Origin: a virus | Direction: 5' to 3' (one strand) | Length of the DNA: 64,000 nucleotides | Virus record (IMG/VR): IMGVR_UViG_3300025000_000063 | Coordinates: 64,001 to 128,000 of that record | In this document: piece by piece, positions 40,152-48,579 of the stretch | How positions within the stretch are numbered: the first letter of the stretch is position 1 | Layout of the letters: the number at the start of each line of letters is the position of its first letter | Position numbers and translations under genes: made by a program | Notes under the pieces: model-generated | The model's database searches: none | The model's input: the letters and a program-made list of their open reading frames with translations, nothing else | Told to the model about the DNA's origin: nothing

Positions 40152-40656
40152 TCGCTTTCCCGGTCAATTTGGCCCCTTTAGCCTGGATAATCATTCTAAA
40201 AATCCCCGGAGAAACCAAAGCCGGATTGATCCGGTCCCACTTGAACCACTGACAAAGCGGGGTGATCATTTCTTCAGAGCAAAAGGTCTTGTCCGGATCG
40301 TCTTTGCCTTTTAGTCCGAAAGCCACAATACCAGACCAATCATATTCCCTTTTCTTGGACGCGGATTCCCTGTAATATCCCATAACAAAATCATAACATT
40401 CCGGAGAAACTTTCAACGACCAGATTTCATAGGGCGTTCCTTTGGTATGTCCGGACCAATCGGCATAATCCATCCACGCCTTTATTCCGCCTTGGTGAGG
40501 CCACTGTTCAATAAGTTGTTTAGTTCCATGGACTTCCCGATCCATAACGGCAGAATGGGAATCCTGGTCACGGGTAAATTTCTGGATTATTTTAGAGGTA
40601 AGTGATACCCCCTGAAACTGAACATACTCAAGTGTTCTTGGTAATGCCAATGTCAT
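40144..40656 (-). CDS. Permuted papain-fold (NlpC/P60-like) amidase, putative lysis enzyme
   Basis: 170 aa. FTRDQDSHSAVMD gives the histidine of a permuted NlpC/P60 (YiiX-like) fold and DKTFCSEEMITPL the catalytic cysteine (FCSE). Such proteins cleave amide bonds in peptidoglycan or lipids. It is the last gene of the leftward late operon, next to a holin-like gene, so an endolysin role is plausible. Confidence 0.68.
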   Translation of the reverse strand: MTLALPRTLEYVQFQGVSLTSKIIQKFTRDQDSHSAVMDREVHGTKQLIEQWPHQGGIKAWMDYADWSGHTKGTPYEIWSLKVSPECYDFVMGYYRESASKKREYDWSGIVAFGLKGKDDPDKTFCSEEMITPLCQWFKWDRINPALVSPGIFRMIIQAKGAKLTGKAIT

Positions 40657-40856
40657 TTTATATCTTCCTTTCCCTTTTTGTCAGAAGATCCAAAAAAGAA
40701 AGTTATAATCCCCGTCAGCCCCGTTCCCAGAATAAACCCAAGGATAACCTCATTCGGCCGGGCTGAATCAACAAGGGTGATGATAAACACATACCCGAAT
40801 GACAACAGCACAATCAGAATCGCAAGCAGATATCTTAAAAACCATTTATCTTTCAT
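40653..40856 (-). CDS. Putative holin
   Basis: 67 aa with two transmembrane segments (YLLAILIVLLSFGYVFIITLV and VILGFILGTGLTGIITFFFG) and a charged C-terminal tail (SSDKKGKEDIK), the usual class II holin design. It overlaps both neighbours by 4 nt. Confidence 0.65.
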   Translation of the reverse strand: MKDKWFLRYLLAILIVLLSFGYVFIITLVDSARPNEVILGFILGTGLTGIITFFFGSSDKKGKEDIK

Positions 40857-41101
40857 TGGCGTTGCTCCTTCATAATTTTGGAAAGCTCCTTCACCAAGAC
40901 TTCATACATGGCCCTAAGTTCCAGGACTTGCTCCGGATCATTAATGGAAGCTCCGGTGGAAATCTCGTTGCCTGTTTTATCCTTGACTGTCATAAAAAAT
41001 CCGTTATCAGTCTTGCCCTGGAATCCTGCAAATTCAGCCACGCATCCCGTCATCAAAAATATCAACAGCAGGGTAGCCAATAAATATTTTTTATTTTTCA
41101 T
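40853..41101 (-). CDS. Small lipoprotein 1 (possible spanin component)
   Basis: 82 aa from the ATG at 41101. The signal sequence MKNKKYLLATLLLIFLMTGC ends in a lipobox (LMTGC), so it should be lipidated. The C-terminal half is a charged helix. Located in the lysis cluster, it could be an outer spanin or an unrelated surface lipoprotein. Confidence 0.62.
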   Translation of the reverse strand: MKNKKYLLATLLLIFLMTGCVAEFAGFQGKTDNGFFMTVKDKTGNEISTGASINDPEQVLELRAMYEVLVKELSKIMKEQRQ

Positions 41102-41372
41102 TTGACATCTCCGCCCTGAATCCGGTTTTTGTTTCAAAAATATTCACCTTATCGCCAGGTTTGATATAATCCGCGTCCCGGACTTCGTAATTAAACCCGT
41201 CCTCAAAAAAGAGCGTGGCTTTATCCTTGCCTATGGTGATGCTTTGGACCATGGCGGAATGGACCGGGGTTTCCCTCGTTAAAATGTCCGTAATTTCAAC
41301 GGCAGTATTCAATACACCGCATCCCGTCATTAAAAACATTGCTGCGATTAAAATCAAAAACAACTTTTTCAT
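41091..41372 (-). CDS. Small lipoprotein 2
   Basis: 93 aa with signal MKKLFLILIAAMFLMTGC and the same LMTGC lipobox as its neighbour. The mature part has TLFFEDGFNYEVRDADYIKPGDKVNIFET, likely a small beta fold. The two adjacent lipoproteins may be a spanin pair or host-surface proteins. Confidence 0.62.
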   Translation of the reverse strand: MKKLFLILIAAMFLMTGCGVLNTAVEITDILTRETPVHSAMVQSITIGKDKATLFFEDGFNYEVRDADYIKPGDKVNIFETKTGFRAEMSNEK

Positions 41373-41541
41373 TTGAATCCTCTCTAATCAGTTCTTGTAA
41401 ATCATCCATCCATCCAGGCAGGCCGGTATGCTCATTCACCCACCCAACCACACACCAACACCGCACAATTCCGAAATTGTTATGGTCCGCTGTTATTAAA
41501 TTACCGTTGCAGTTAGGACAAGTGACGAACATATCAGCCAT
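41296..41541 (-). CDS. Small zinc-ribbon-like protein
   Basis: 81 aa with TCPNCNGNLI and RCWCVVGW, a probable two-pair zinc site. Its 3' end overlaps the signal-peptide coding part of lipoprotein 2 by 77 nt in another frame, which lowers confidence, but its start overlaps the M23 gene end in the usual way. Confidence 0.5.
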   Translation of the reverse strand: MADMFVTCPNCNGNLITADHNNFGIVRCWCVVGWVNEHTGLPGWMDDLQELIREDSNEKVVFDFNRSNVFNDGMRCIEYCR

Positions 41542-41896
41542 CCACCTGGAAATGGATGTGATCTTTCATCCGTGGCAGGCCGTAATCTTTCGAAACAGCC
41601 TGAGCAATACCTATGCTTTCACCCGCCTTAACGCCTTTACCAATCAGCCATTTATGCGGTTTAAAGTAAAACATCTTGCCCTTAGACATCCCACGAGTCC
41701 ATGCTATGCCAGAAAGAGGTGAACCAGCTTTCGGGATAGCTTCTCGCTCGACTATAAGATCGAATGGAGCAACAACAATTTGATTCTCGTCACACAAATA
41801 ATCAACGCCATTATGTAGCCGGTTCCCCCTGGATGCCCCGTATTCCCCGGAGCCTTCTTTATCATTTCTGATGCCTTTGCCTGTTGGTGATATCAT
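41534..41896 (-). CDS. M23-like metallopeptidase domain protein
   Basis: 120 aa. RLHNGVDYLC (HxxxD zinc ligands) and KDHIHFQVDG (HxH) are the two metal motifs of LytM/M23 endopeptidases, with VVAPFDLIVERE between. It would cut peptidoglycan cross-links for lysis or entry. It is a single domain without a cell-wall-binding module. Confidence 0.75.
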   Translation of the reverse strand: MISPTGKGIRNDKEGSGEYGASRGNRLHNGVDYLCDENQIVVAPFDLIVEREAIPKAGSPLSGIAWTRGMSKGKMFYFKPHKWLIGKGVKAGESIGIAQAVSKDYGLPRMKDHIHFQVDG

Positions 41897-41911
41897 AATC
41901 CCCCTTATCGT

Positions 41912-42181
41912 TTATTTAAACGGAGTCCAGCCTTTAAAGAATGCAATAACCATACCCACAGAGATACCTATAGCTGAAAAAATAGCAATAACCGAATCTA
42001 TCGTTTTCCGTTTCAATAAAAATTTTGTGTCTTTTTCAATAGCTTTAAACCGTTCATTGCAGTTGGTTGGGTGTTTGTCAAGCTGCTCTATGATCCTTAA
42101 ATTCATGACGAACAACATCCCAAGTTTTGTTTTAACCGGTGCCTCATCAAAAACTTCTTTCGAATATTCATTTATGGGCAT
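41912..42181 (-). CDS. Coiled-coil plus C-terminal transmembrane protein (holin-accessory-like)
   Basis: 89 aa: a charged helix (NLRIIEQLDKHPTNCNERFKAIEKDTKFLLKRK) then a membrane segment (IDSVIAIFSAIGISVGMVIAFF), like XhlA-type lysis proteins. It is the first gene after the promoter at 42201-42232 and heads the lysis cluster. Confidence 0.6.
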   Translation of the reverse strand: MPINEYSKEVFDEAPVKTKLGMLFVMNLRIIEQLDKHPTNCNERFKAIEKDTKFLLKRKTIDSVIAIFSAIGISVGMVIAFFKGWTPFK

Positions 42182-42200
42182 TCAGGGCTCCTTTTATTTT

Positions 42201-42232
42201 ATTATACAACACCACTATTCAAAATTTAAAAA
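42201..42232 (-). promoter_or_regulatory. Phage promoter on the minus strand, TTTTTAAA / TTGTATAAT type
   Basis: Read on the minus strand, TTTTTAAA begins at 42232 and TATAAT (42206-42201) begins 26 nt later, preceded by GTTG. The spacing equals the copy at 13899, although the sequence between differs. It would drive the lysis cluster separately from the tail genes. Confidence 0.65.
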
Positions 42233-42299
42233 TCCCTCCAGCAGTATAATTAAAAATACTTTATTCATCCTTTCCATTCAGAGGAGGCTCTTTTTATAA

Positions 42300-42659
42300 T
42301 TAGCTCACAATATCCGTTTGCCCAACCAATTTATCAATGGTAAAAACACATTCTGCCGTAAGAGGTAGATCCGTTCCAGCGGATGAATCGTAAGCGGCTT
42401 GAAAAGAGATAACCCTATTTCCTGAGTCCCTGGAACCAAAAATAGCCAAGTCATCCCCACTGATAACCCAAGAAAGGCCTGTCAAAGCAGAAAGGGCAAA
42501 CGTTCTGTCATTGACGACTGTTCCGTTAGTTTTCATAAGCTGCCATTGAGGATTGTTGAGTTGCCCAAAAGTTAAGGCGATTCCATCTTCATCCACAGGA
42601 TAGATAGTCACAACAGCCGTGCCTTTTTCAGAAGGTTTTATGCTGATAAAATCAGTCAT
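42300..42659 (-). CDS. Hypothetical tail-region protein
   Basis: 119 aa (MTDFISIKPSEKGTAVVTIYPVDEDG...), beta-rich, with LTGLSWVISGDDLAIFG. It looks like a small Ig-like structural module. Last gene before the lysis promoter. Confidence 0.6.
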   Translation of the reverse strand: MTDFISIKPSEKGTAVVTIYPVDEDGIALTFGQLNNPQWQLMKTNGTVVNDRTFALSALTGLSWVISGDDLAIFGSRDSGNRVISFQAAYDSSAGTDLPLTAECVFTIDKLVGQTDIVS

Positions 42660-43062
42660 GGATTACTCCTTTTGCTATCCGGGGATGGATATGCGCTTTA
42701 AATTCTTGTAAAGTAGATGCATACTTTTTTATCAACATCCCAGATTTAAAATCATAGTCTTCGAGATAACATTTTTCACCATCCGTCCATCCCGCTGTCC
42801 AAATTCGGATAGCCTCATACTGATCAAATTTACCGTGTTTATAAACGGGCCGCTGCCCGCCCCACCGGAAAACCATAAAGAATTGAAAAGCTGGATTCTG
42901 ACAGGTAATGGAATAGGTATGTTGCTTCAAATGAGTATCCACTCTAACAACCTTTTCCCATTCCACTTGACGCCAATTTATTTTCCGGCTATCAGCGGTT
43001 TCCCCGGTAGCAAGGTGGTACTCTTGCCACCTGTCCCGGTATTGGGAGTCTAAGTGCATCAT
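42652..43062 (-). CDS. Hypothetical tail-region protein
   Basis: 136 aa, aromatic-rich (QFFMVFRWGGQRPVYKHGKFDQYEAIRIWTAGWTDG). It overlaps both neighbours. No family recognised. Confidence 0.6.
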   Translation of the reverse strand: MMHLDSQYRDRWQEYHLATGETADSRKINWRQVEWEKVVRVDTHLKQHTYSITCQNPAFQFFMVFRWGGQRPVYKHGKFDQYEAIRIWTAGWTDGEKCYLEDYDFKSGMLIKKYASTLQEFKAHIHPRIAKGVIHD

Positions 43063-43634
43063 GAATAGCTGTACTTGAATGAAAATTGTAGTTCGTAGCC
43101 AGCATCAGTGCCTTTGTATGTACCGGTTGTTTCACTGGCAGCAATAGCGGCATACATAGCCCACATGACAACATCATCTGATGTTGTAGAAAGTACCATA
43201 TCGGCCCCTTCATCTGTCGGCCATACATTCTGTGCCGGTTCTGTTTCTGGCATAGTTGCCCAGGTGTAACTACCAACGACTGCATTAGCGACATAATTTT
43301 GGGTGTTACTGGGCGATGCCTGATCTCCTCCGGATAGAGGTTGCATTTTAATTACTGACCCGGCCTGATCGAAGCCATTGCTGGACAACCAAAGTTTAAA
43401 GGTCTCCACCTTGGTATTGCCTCCATCAGCGGTCACGTCCCATAGGATCGTTTGAATACCTGAATTTGCGGCACCACCTGAAATATCTACAGTGCCGAAA
43501 TCCGCCTCATTACCACTTGCCGTAGAGACAACCGCTTCACTTGCAATCGCGGCAAGTCTTTCCGCTGCGGTATCTAAGGCTGCGGTTGTAGTAGCCAACG
43601 GAATTTTCCTGAATCTTGTGGTTGGTTCTGCCAT
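43059..43634 (-). CDS. Hypothetical structural protein (tail fibre region)
   Basis: 191 aa, Ala/Thr/Gly/Ser-rich and beta-rich (GTVDISGGAANSGIQTILWDVTADGG...). The composition is typical of virion decoration or fibre proteins. RBS AAGGAGA precedes the ATG. Confidence 0.6.
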   Translation of the reverse strand: MAEPTTRFRKIPLATTTAALDTAAERLAAIASEAVVSTASGNEADFGTVDISGGAANSGIQTILWDVTADGGNTKVETFKLWLSSNGFDQAGSVIKMQPLSGGDQASPSNTQNYVANAVVGSYTWATMPETEPAQNVWPTDEGADMVLSTTSDDVVMWAMYAAIAASETTGTYKGTDAGYELQFSFKYSYS

Positions 43635-43645
43635 GGTTTTTCTCC

Positions 43646-45307
43646 TTAAACAATACTAAATGTTATGCCCGGCGTTTTTAAATCAAAAGATATTCCGGGT
43701 GTTTTTAAATCAAAAGTTACTGTTACCTTGCCATGAGCAAGGGCAGTTAAAATGATTTTACCGTCAAAAACGTTTGTTGCGCTATCTGAAGCTATTACAA
43801 GTTTCCCATCCAGAATAGTTGTCCCATCGTCTCCTATAATTATCTTGCCATCCAGCAGCTCAATAGATGCTGTTTTGACAGATAACTTACCATCAAATAA
43901 ACTAACAGCATTCGTTTTTATCACAATTTTACCGTCAAGAAGATCAGAAGCAATGTCTTTGACGGTAATTTTACTATCTAAATTTAAGGTGTTATTTTTG
44001 GATATTATCAACTTACCATCGAGAGATAAGGTGGAATAGTCCTGGATTGAAATCAGACCATCCAGATAATCCGTTGTAACAGACTTGATTGATATTTTAC
44101 CGTCCAATAAGTCATAAACCGTGCCCCCGGATTCCAGCAGCATTTTACCATCAAGACTGTTAGTGACGTTGGACAGGACAGCGATCTTACCGTTCAACAG
44201 GTCGGAAGCAGTGTTTTTAATTTGGGCTTTGCCATCCAAATAGTTTAGCGCAATATCCCGTATAGTGGCCTTGCCGTCAAATAAGCTTGTCCCTGCGGAT
44301 TTTAGAACAAGTTTGCCATCCAGAGTACTCTGTCCAACATTACTTACGGTGGCTAAACCATTTAATAAAAGGGTAGCTGAATTCTGTACAGCCAATGATC
44401 CATCCAATAGAGCAATAGTGGTATCCTTCACCGCCAATTTACCATCGAGCAGATTTGTTATTGGAGTTTGTTCTGATAGTGCAACTTTACCATCAAGCAG
44501 GTTAATGGCATCGTCTTTAATTTTTAATAAACCATCCAGCAAAATACTTGATGCAGAAACAATTCTGATTTTTCCATCGAAAAAAGCAACAGCGGCATCT
44601 CCACCCCCATACGTTCCTGCTCTGATTTGGTCTATTATATCAGCAGTTTTGATGTCCTTAAAAACGACTGTCTCATCCATTAACCCATCAAAGGAGACCG
44701 ATCCGCCATCCCGAGACCCGATGAATAGCGCGCCATCTTCTACGTTAACATTATTTGTGAAATTTCCAGTTATTTCCTGGAATAAAGCGCCAGCGGTATG
44801 ATCCCAAACGCGTAACCGGTAGCTTTTGTCTGAGTCATCATATGTTGCCCCGTAGCTGTAAAACCGGCCGGTTAATAATGATGAAGTTAAATAAGCACCC
44901 TCAAAAGAAGCCCCGCCACTATAACCCAACAGAATCCCCAGCTTATTGGAATTATTATATATAGCAAAGCTGCGCTTGTTGGTGACATTCTCTCCTTTAC
45001 AGAATATGTACTGTGCGGCATTGACAGTCTCAAATTTAAGCCTGCCACACACGGTTATTTTTTTATTTGTATCTCCACTCTTAAATGGGAATCCTGCTGA
45101 CAAATTGGTGTCAAGAATATTACCATGCTCGTAGTTAAGTTGCTCAAAATCGGCGCAGCCTGCCCCCTCTATGTGATCAGCGGTGTTTGAGCCAATCGTG
45201 TTGTTATCAGTTAAGTCATTCGTGCTGATTGAATCTGCCAGTAAATCAGTTGGCTCAAATCGCCACAAGGCTACACAATTGGAGTCACCTGTAAAATCGT
45301 TAGACAT
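43646..45307 (-). CDS. Tail fibre-like protein: LamG-type domain plus 20 LLDGK repeats
   Basis: 553 aa. Residues 1-235 resemble a LamG/concanavalin-like carbohydrate-binding domain (NCVALWRFEPTD, YGATYDDSDKSYRLRVWD, IGSRDGGSVSFDGLMDETVVF). About 20 repeats of roughly 14 residues with the core LLDGKhxhK follow, suggesting a beta-solenoid stalk. The end is a short KVTVTFDLKTPGI repeat pair. Likely a receptor-binding or adhesion fibre. Confidence 0.7.
   Translation of the reverse strand: MSNDFTGDSNCVALWRFEPTDLLADSISTNDLTDNNTIGSNTADHIEGAGCADFEQLNYEHGNILDTNLSAGFPFKSGDTNKKITVCGRLKFETVNAAQYIFCKGENVTNKRSFAIYNNSNKLGILLGYSGGASFEGAYLTSSLLTGRFYSYGATYDDSDKSYRLRVWDHTAGALFQEITGNFTNNVNVEDGALFIGSRDGGSVSFDGLMDETVVFKDIKTADIIDQIRAGTYGGGDAAVAFFDGKIRIVSASSILLDGLLKIKDDAINLLDGKVALSEQTPITNLLDGKLAVKDTTIALLDGSLAVQNSATLLLNGLATVSNVGQSTLDGKLVLKSAGTSLFDGKATIRDIALNYLDGKAQIKNTASDLLNGKIAVLSNVTNSLDGKMLLESGGTVYDLLDGKISIKSVTTDYLDGLISIQDYSTLSLDGKLIISKNNTLNLDSKITVKDIASDLLDGKIVIKTNAVSLFDGKLSVKTASIELLDGKIIIGDDGTTILDGKLVIASDSATNVFDGKIILTALAHGKVTVTFDLKTPGISFDLKTPGITFSIV
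43715..44590 (-). repeat. About 20 degenerate 42-bp repeats (LLDGK units)
   Basis: Each unit encodes about 14 residues starting LLDGK, YLDGK, SLDGK, LFDGK or similar, followed by a short alternating hydrophobic strand. Units diverge in sequence but keep the length; two carry one or two extra residues. Confidence 0.85.
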
Positions 45308-45825
45308 TAAGGCCCAACCTCCGGAGGTTCAATATACCAATCATCCGTTATGCTCCCGCTGCCGTAAAGAGGCCCATAAACATATCTGTATTTCCACAGA
45401 TCGCCGTCGTTACCATACGGATCTGGCCCAAGGCCTTCTTTTACCAAAGAGAACAAAATTTCATATCCGTGCTCTTCTAATCGTTGAACTACATTCACCC
45501 TGACATTAAAAATTGTACGGAAATCGTCATTAAAAACATCAGGCATCCAAGTTCCCCAAGAGTCTGACTGGTCGTCTGGATGGGAACCGTAGTCAATCCC
45601 TACTTCCGTAGATCCGTTGCATGCTGCTTGAGACGGTATTAAAAGCCCTTGGAAGTATTGTCCATGCTGTGCAAAATACGCGGCCTGCTGACCCTTGATC
45701 AGACCGGTAATGATATTTTTCCTGGATCTGATATTTTGATAGTTCGGGTGTGACGTAATATCAGCCCAGACATATGAGACCAAAAACATAGACAAACTGA
45801 TAATCAAAAGCATGCTTTTTTTCAT
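45307..45825 (-). CDS. Exported hypothetical protein in the tail region
   Basis: 172 aa with a Sec signal peptide (MKKSMLLIISLSMFLVSYVWA, cleavage after VWA). The mature part contains LIKGQQAAYFAQHGQYFQGLLIPSQ, similar in layout to the next upstream protein (LEQKQKSLFAAKGKYAQCLQTPE). A signal peptide is unusual for a virion protein made in the cytoplasm. Confidence 0.65.
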   Translation of the reverse strand: MKKSMLLIISLSMFLVSYVWADITSHPNYQNIRSRKNIITGLIKGQQAAYFAQHGQYFQGLLIPSQAACNGSTEVGIDYGSHPDDQSDSWGTWMPDVFNDDFRTIFNVRVNVVQRLEEHGYEILFSLVKEGLGPDPYGNDGDLWKYRYVYGPLYGSGSITDDWYIEPPEVGP

Positions 45826-46142
45826 AATGATTCCCCTTTGGTTATTGTTTCAATTATCCCATCACCAAGGTCGCGTTGAGCCGTGATTTTAAATCCTTTT
45901 GTGACAACAGAACCTTTTTTGTGAGACCAGACATCAACGGTAAAGGCATAATCTTTTTCCCTTGGTATAAAGTCTATTTCGTCCGATTCATCGTCCGGTT
46001 TGCGAAGTTTGGTCAAATCAGCCGTTGCGCCCTTTGATGGTATCGTTTCAGGCGTTTGCAGGCACTGAGCGTATTTACCCTTGGCGGCGAATAAGCTCTT
46101 CTGTTTTTGTTCAAGATCCAGGATGTCATCAATTATTGCCAT
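45822..46142 (-). CDS. Hypothetical protein, relative of the exported neighbour
   Basis: 106 aa without a signal peptide. The N-terminal segment DLEQKQKSLFAAKGKYAQCLQTPE parallels the 45307 protein, so the two may share a small domain (pilin-like K-x-x-F-x-A-x-G-x-Y pattern). Start overlaps the stop of the small frame upstream. Confidence 0.6.
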   Translation of the reverse strand: MAIIDDILDLEQKQKSLFAAKGKYAQCLQTPETIPSKGATADLTKLRKPDDESDEIDFIPREKDYAFTVDVWSHKKGSVVTKGFKITAQRDLGDGIIETITKGESL

Positions 46143-46285
46143 TAATTTTTATCCCTCATATAGTTTACTTTTTTCAATTCCCGCATTTCTTTAACCCAAG
46201 CATCCGGCATGGGCCAGTAATACCAATCAAAACCTATCAATTTAAAGCCTTTCAAGGGCTTCTGCTTGATGATGCACTCATCCAA
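46142..46285 (-). CDS. Possible small protein with TTG start
   Basis: 47 codons from a TTG at 46285 to a TAA overlapping the next ATG (TAATG). The peptide contains KGFKLIGFDWYYWPMPDAWVKEMREL. A stop lies just before the TTG, and a GGGGTG is about 10 nt upstream. Without it, 46143-46395 would hold only the promoter at 46329. Confidence 0.4.
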   Translation of the reverse strand: MDECIIKQKPLKGFKLIGFDWYYWPMPDAWVKEMRELKKVNYMRDKN

Positions 46286-46328
46286 AACGGACTATCACCC
46301 CATGCTTATAAAGCAGATTGAATACTAT

Positions 46329-46357
46329 ATTATAAAGACTTGACTGCGATTGTGAAA
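46329..46357 (-). promoter_or_regulatory. Candidate sigma70-like promoter on the minus strand
   Basis: On the minus strand TTTCAC (46357-46352) and TATAAT (46334-46329) are 17 nt apart, in the gap between the beta-helix gene and the exported-protein genes. It could drive 46285 leftward. Confidence 0.45.
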
Positions 46358-46395
46358 CTGACTTAACTGTTATTAATGATGAGAACGCCATGGTT

Positions 46396-48570
46396 TCATC
46401 TTCCCCCTATGCGCAACATGCCTTGATATTTTATAGGCATACCTGCTTTTTGGTCGACCCCGAGGTTATATTTTCCATAGATAAGATTATTATAATAGTC
46501 TCGCTCACCATATAAAATTGACATATCTATTCCAGCGTCTATTAAAATAGAATTTTTACTTACTCTATAATTATCATTTACAGGGAATGATCTTGTCCAT
46601 CTTAGTCCGTTAGCGTCTGCATCTGTTCCAGATCGAACGTAGGCAATCGTGGCTTCGGAATTATTTACCCCCGCAAAGTTATTATGCAGTGCATCTAAAA
46701 TAAGTGTCCAATTGGCTTCAGAGTAAGTGTTTTGATGAAAAACAATTGTCATCAAGGCTCCTGTATAATTGGCAAAATCAACAAGCGTGGCGGCCCTCCT
46801 GTCGATATCTGATGTAGCGAAATAGTCCTCCACCAAGGCCCACCATATCTGGTATATAGATAGACCGTATGCCGATGCAGACTGATAATCATCCGCCATG
46901 GTATAACTTCCTGACCCGCTGGTGCTCCAGGCAGCTAAAAACGGGATTGTTCCGCCTTTAGCCCACCATCCGGCAGCATCAGATGATAACCATGCCCTAA
47001 CCGTGGCATCAGAACTACCTCCGGGACAATCAATCCCGTTTACTGCAATGCCATGAGTTTCTATTATTTTTTTTGGCTCTACCAGTTCCGTATAATACAT
47101 CCGATTGCGGTCCAAAATAGTTGCATATGCTGATGCTGTGCTTACGCCTGTAACGTTTGCCAGCGACACGGACCTGGCAGAATTTCTTCTGTTGGTAGCC
47201 CCGGTTCCATCCCCGGAATTTGCAACAATTGATGTCCACAACGGCAACGCCTCTATGGCATTGGACAGGGTCAATAAAGTTCCGTAACTTCCAGATCCGG
47301 ATATGTCGAATGTATATTTCGCGGGTTCCCCGGTTTCACCTAAAACAACAGTGCCGGTCCAGGAATCAGACGATGCGGCCGAATCATCAATCGAGATCGT
47401 CATTGTTGATCCGGCTGGACCGGTGATGGTCAAACCACCGAGAGATGTAAGGGTAAGATGATTTTCTGTCGTTAAAACAACAGAATGTCCCTGGGCTATA
47501 AAACTATTTAAAAAAGCCCAATCTCCTGATACAAGCGTCCTCACACCCCTTATCCCTAATGTGATATATTGCCCCAAATTCGCAGCGTATGCGGCCACAG
47601 GGGAAATAACTGACAAATCAGAAAAATCCCAGAAATGCATATGCAAATTTATTATTCCGGTTCTGCGGGGGGTTGTGAACTCAGGGGAATCGTATATCGT
47701 GCCGGTTAATGTCCCCATATTATTTATTCCGAAATCTATGGGATCGAATGGGTTTCCAAGGATAAGATTATTGGCACCTGAAACAACGGCATTCGCAGAC
47801 GTATTACTGACTATATGTTTCGTGGCTAAGGAAACCGAATTAGCGACAAAAACGTTATTATTTAAATTTACGACCTGGGCGCTGTCTGTGCCAATCACAA
47901 AAGCCTCGTTCAGGTTCCCAATAAAAAGGTTATTGGCTAAATTATGGGTGCCTTTAAAAGCCGTATAGTATGCAGCACTGTCTTTAAAAACGGAATAGTA
48001 GATATTAGCAGTATTTCCAGCAACATTGTTATTGATGAAATACGCGCCAGAAATACCCGAAAAAGTAGAACGCCATAAGGTCAGTGTCCCATTATTAAAT
48101 ATTCCCCTGGCTCCATTTGTGATTTTTACTCCGTACCCGACTATGGTTAAATTCGAAGCTCCATAAATATTATAGTTTGTCCCGGTGGACCCTGTGAATT
48201 CTATGTTATTCAAAGTGCATGAATGCGTCGGAGAAAAAGTATGCGTGCCTGCGCTTACTCCATCTATTACGACCATTCCTATGCCATTGATGCTCTGCCC
48301 AGAAGCTGTTGTCTTTAATCCTCCGGAGGCATCCAGCATTGTCCCTGAATATGTACCAACGCAAATATTAATAATTCCATTCGTGGAGGACTCTGTTAAA
48401 GCTGCGACTATAGATCCAGCCGTATCTTCAGCCGTAACCCCGTCACAGGACGAACAGGAGGAATCGTAATAAACTGCTCCTCCTATATTTTTTATGAATA
48501 CGGTGGCACCCCAAGACTGCCCGACCAGTACCCACAACAAGATACAGAGCCCAAAAAATAATTTTTTCAT
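46396..48570 (-). CDS. Exported right-handed beta-helix protein with a deacetylase-like segment
   Basis: 724 aa from the ATG at 48570 (AAGGAG 5 nt upstream). A Sec signal peptide (MKKLFFGLCILLWVLVGQSWGA) is followed by a parallel beta-helix (INGIGMVVIDG, LNNIEFTGS, LNNNVFVANS) to about residue 300. Then HMHFWDFSDLSVISPVAAY and FLNSFIAQGHSVVLTTENH recall polysaccharide-processing folds, and the C-terminus is a second repeat-containing region. It could act on surface glycans as a tail spike or as an exported enzyme. Confidence 0.65.
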   Translation of the reverse strand: MKKLFFGLCILLWVLVGQSWGATVFIKNIGGAVYYDSSCSSCDGVTAEDTAGSIVAALTESSTNGIINICVGTYSGTMLDASGGLKTTASGQSINGIGMVVIDGVSAGTHTFSPTHSCTLNNIEFTGSTGTNYNIYGASNLTIVGYGVKITNGARGIFNNGTLTLWRSTFSGISGAYFINNNVAGNTANIYYSVFKDSAAYYTAFKGTHNLANNLFIGNLNEAFVIGTDSAQVVNLNNNVFVANSVSLATKHIVSNTSANAVVSGANNLILGNPFDPIDFGINNMGTLTGTIYDSPEFTTPRRTGIINLHMHFWDFSDLSVISPVAAYAANLGQYITLGIRGVRTLVSGDWAFLNSFIAQGHSVVLTTENHLTLTSLGGLTITGPAGSTMTISIDDSAASSDSWTGTVVLGETGEPAKYTFDISGSGSYGTLLTLSNAIEALPLWTSIVANSGDGTGATNRRNSARSVSLANVTGVSTASAYATILDRNRMYYTELVEPKKIIETHGIAVNGIDCPGGSSDATVRAWLSSDAAGWWAKGGTIPFLAAWSTSGSGSYTMADDYQSASAYGLSIYQIWWALVEDYFATSDIDRRAATLVDFANYTGALMTIVFHQNTYSEANWTLILDALHNNFAGVNNSEATIAYVRSGTDADANGLRWTRSFPVNDNYRVSKNSILIDAGIDMSILYGERDYYNNLIYGKYNLGVDQKAGMPIKYQGMLRIGGR

Positions 48571-48579
48571 ATGCACTCC

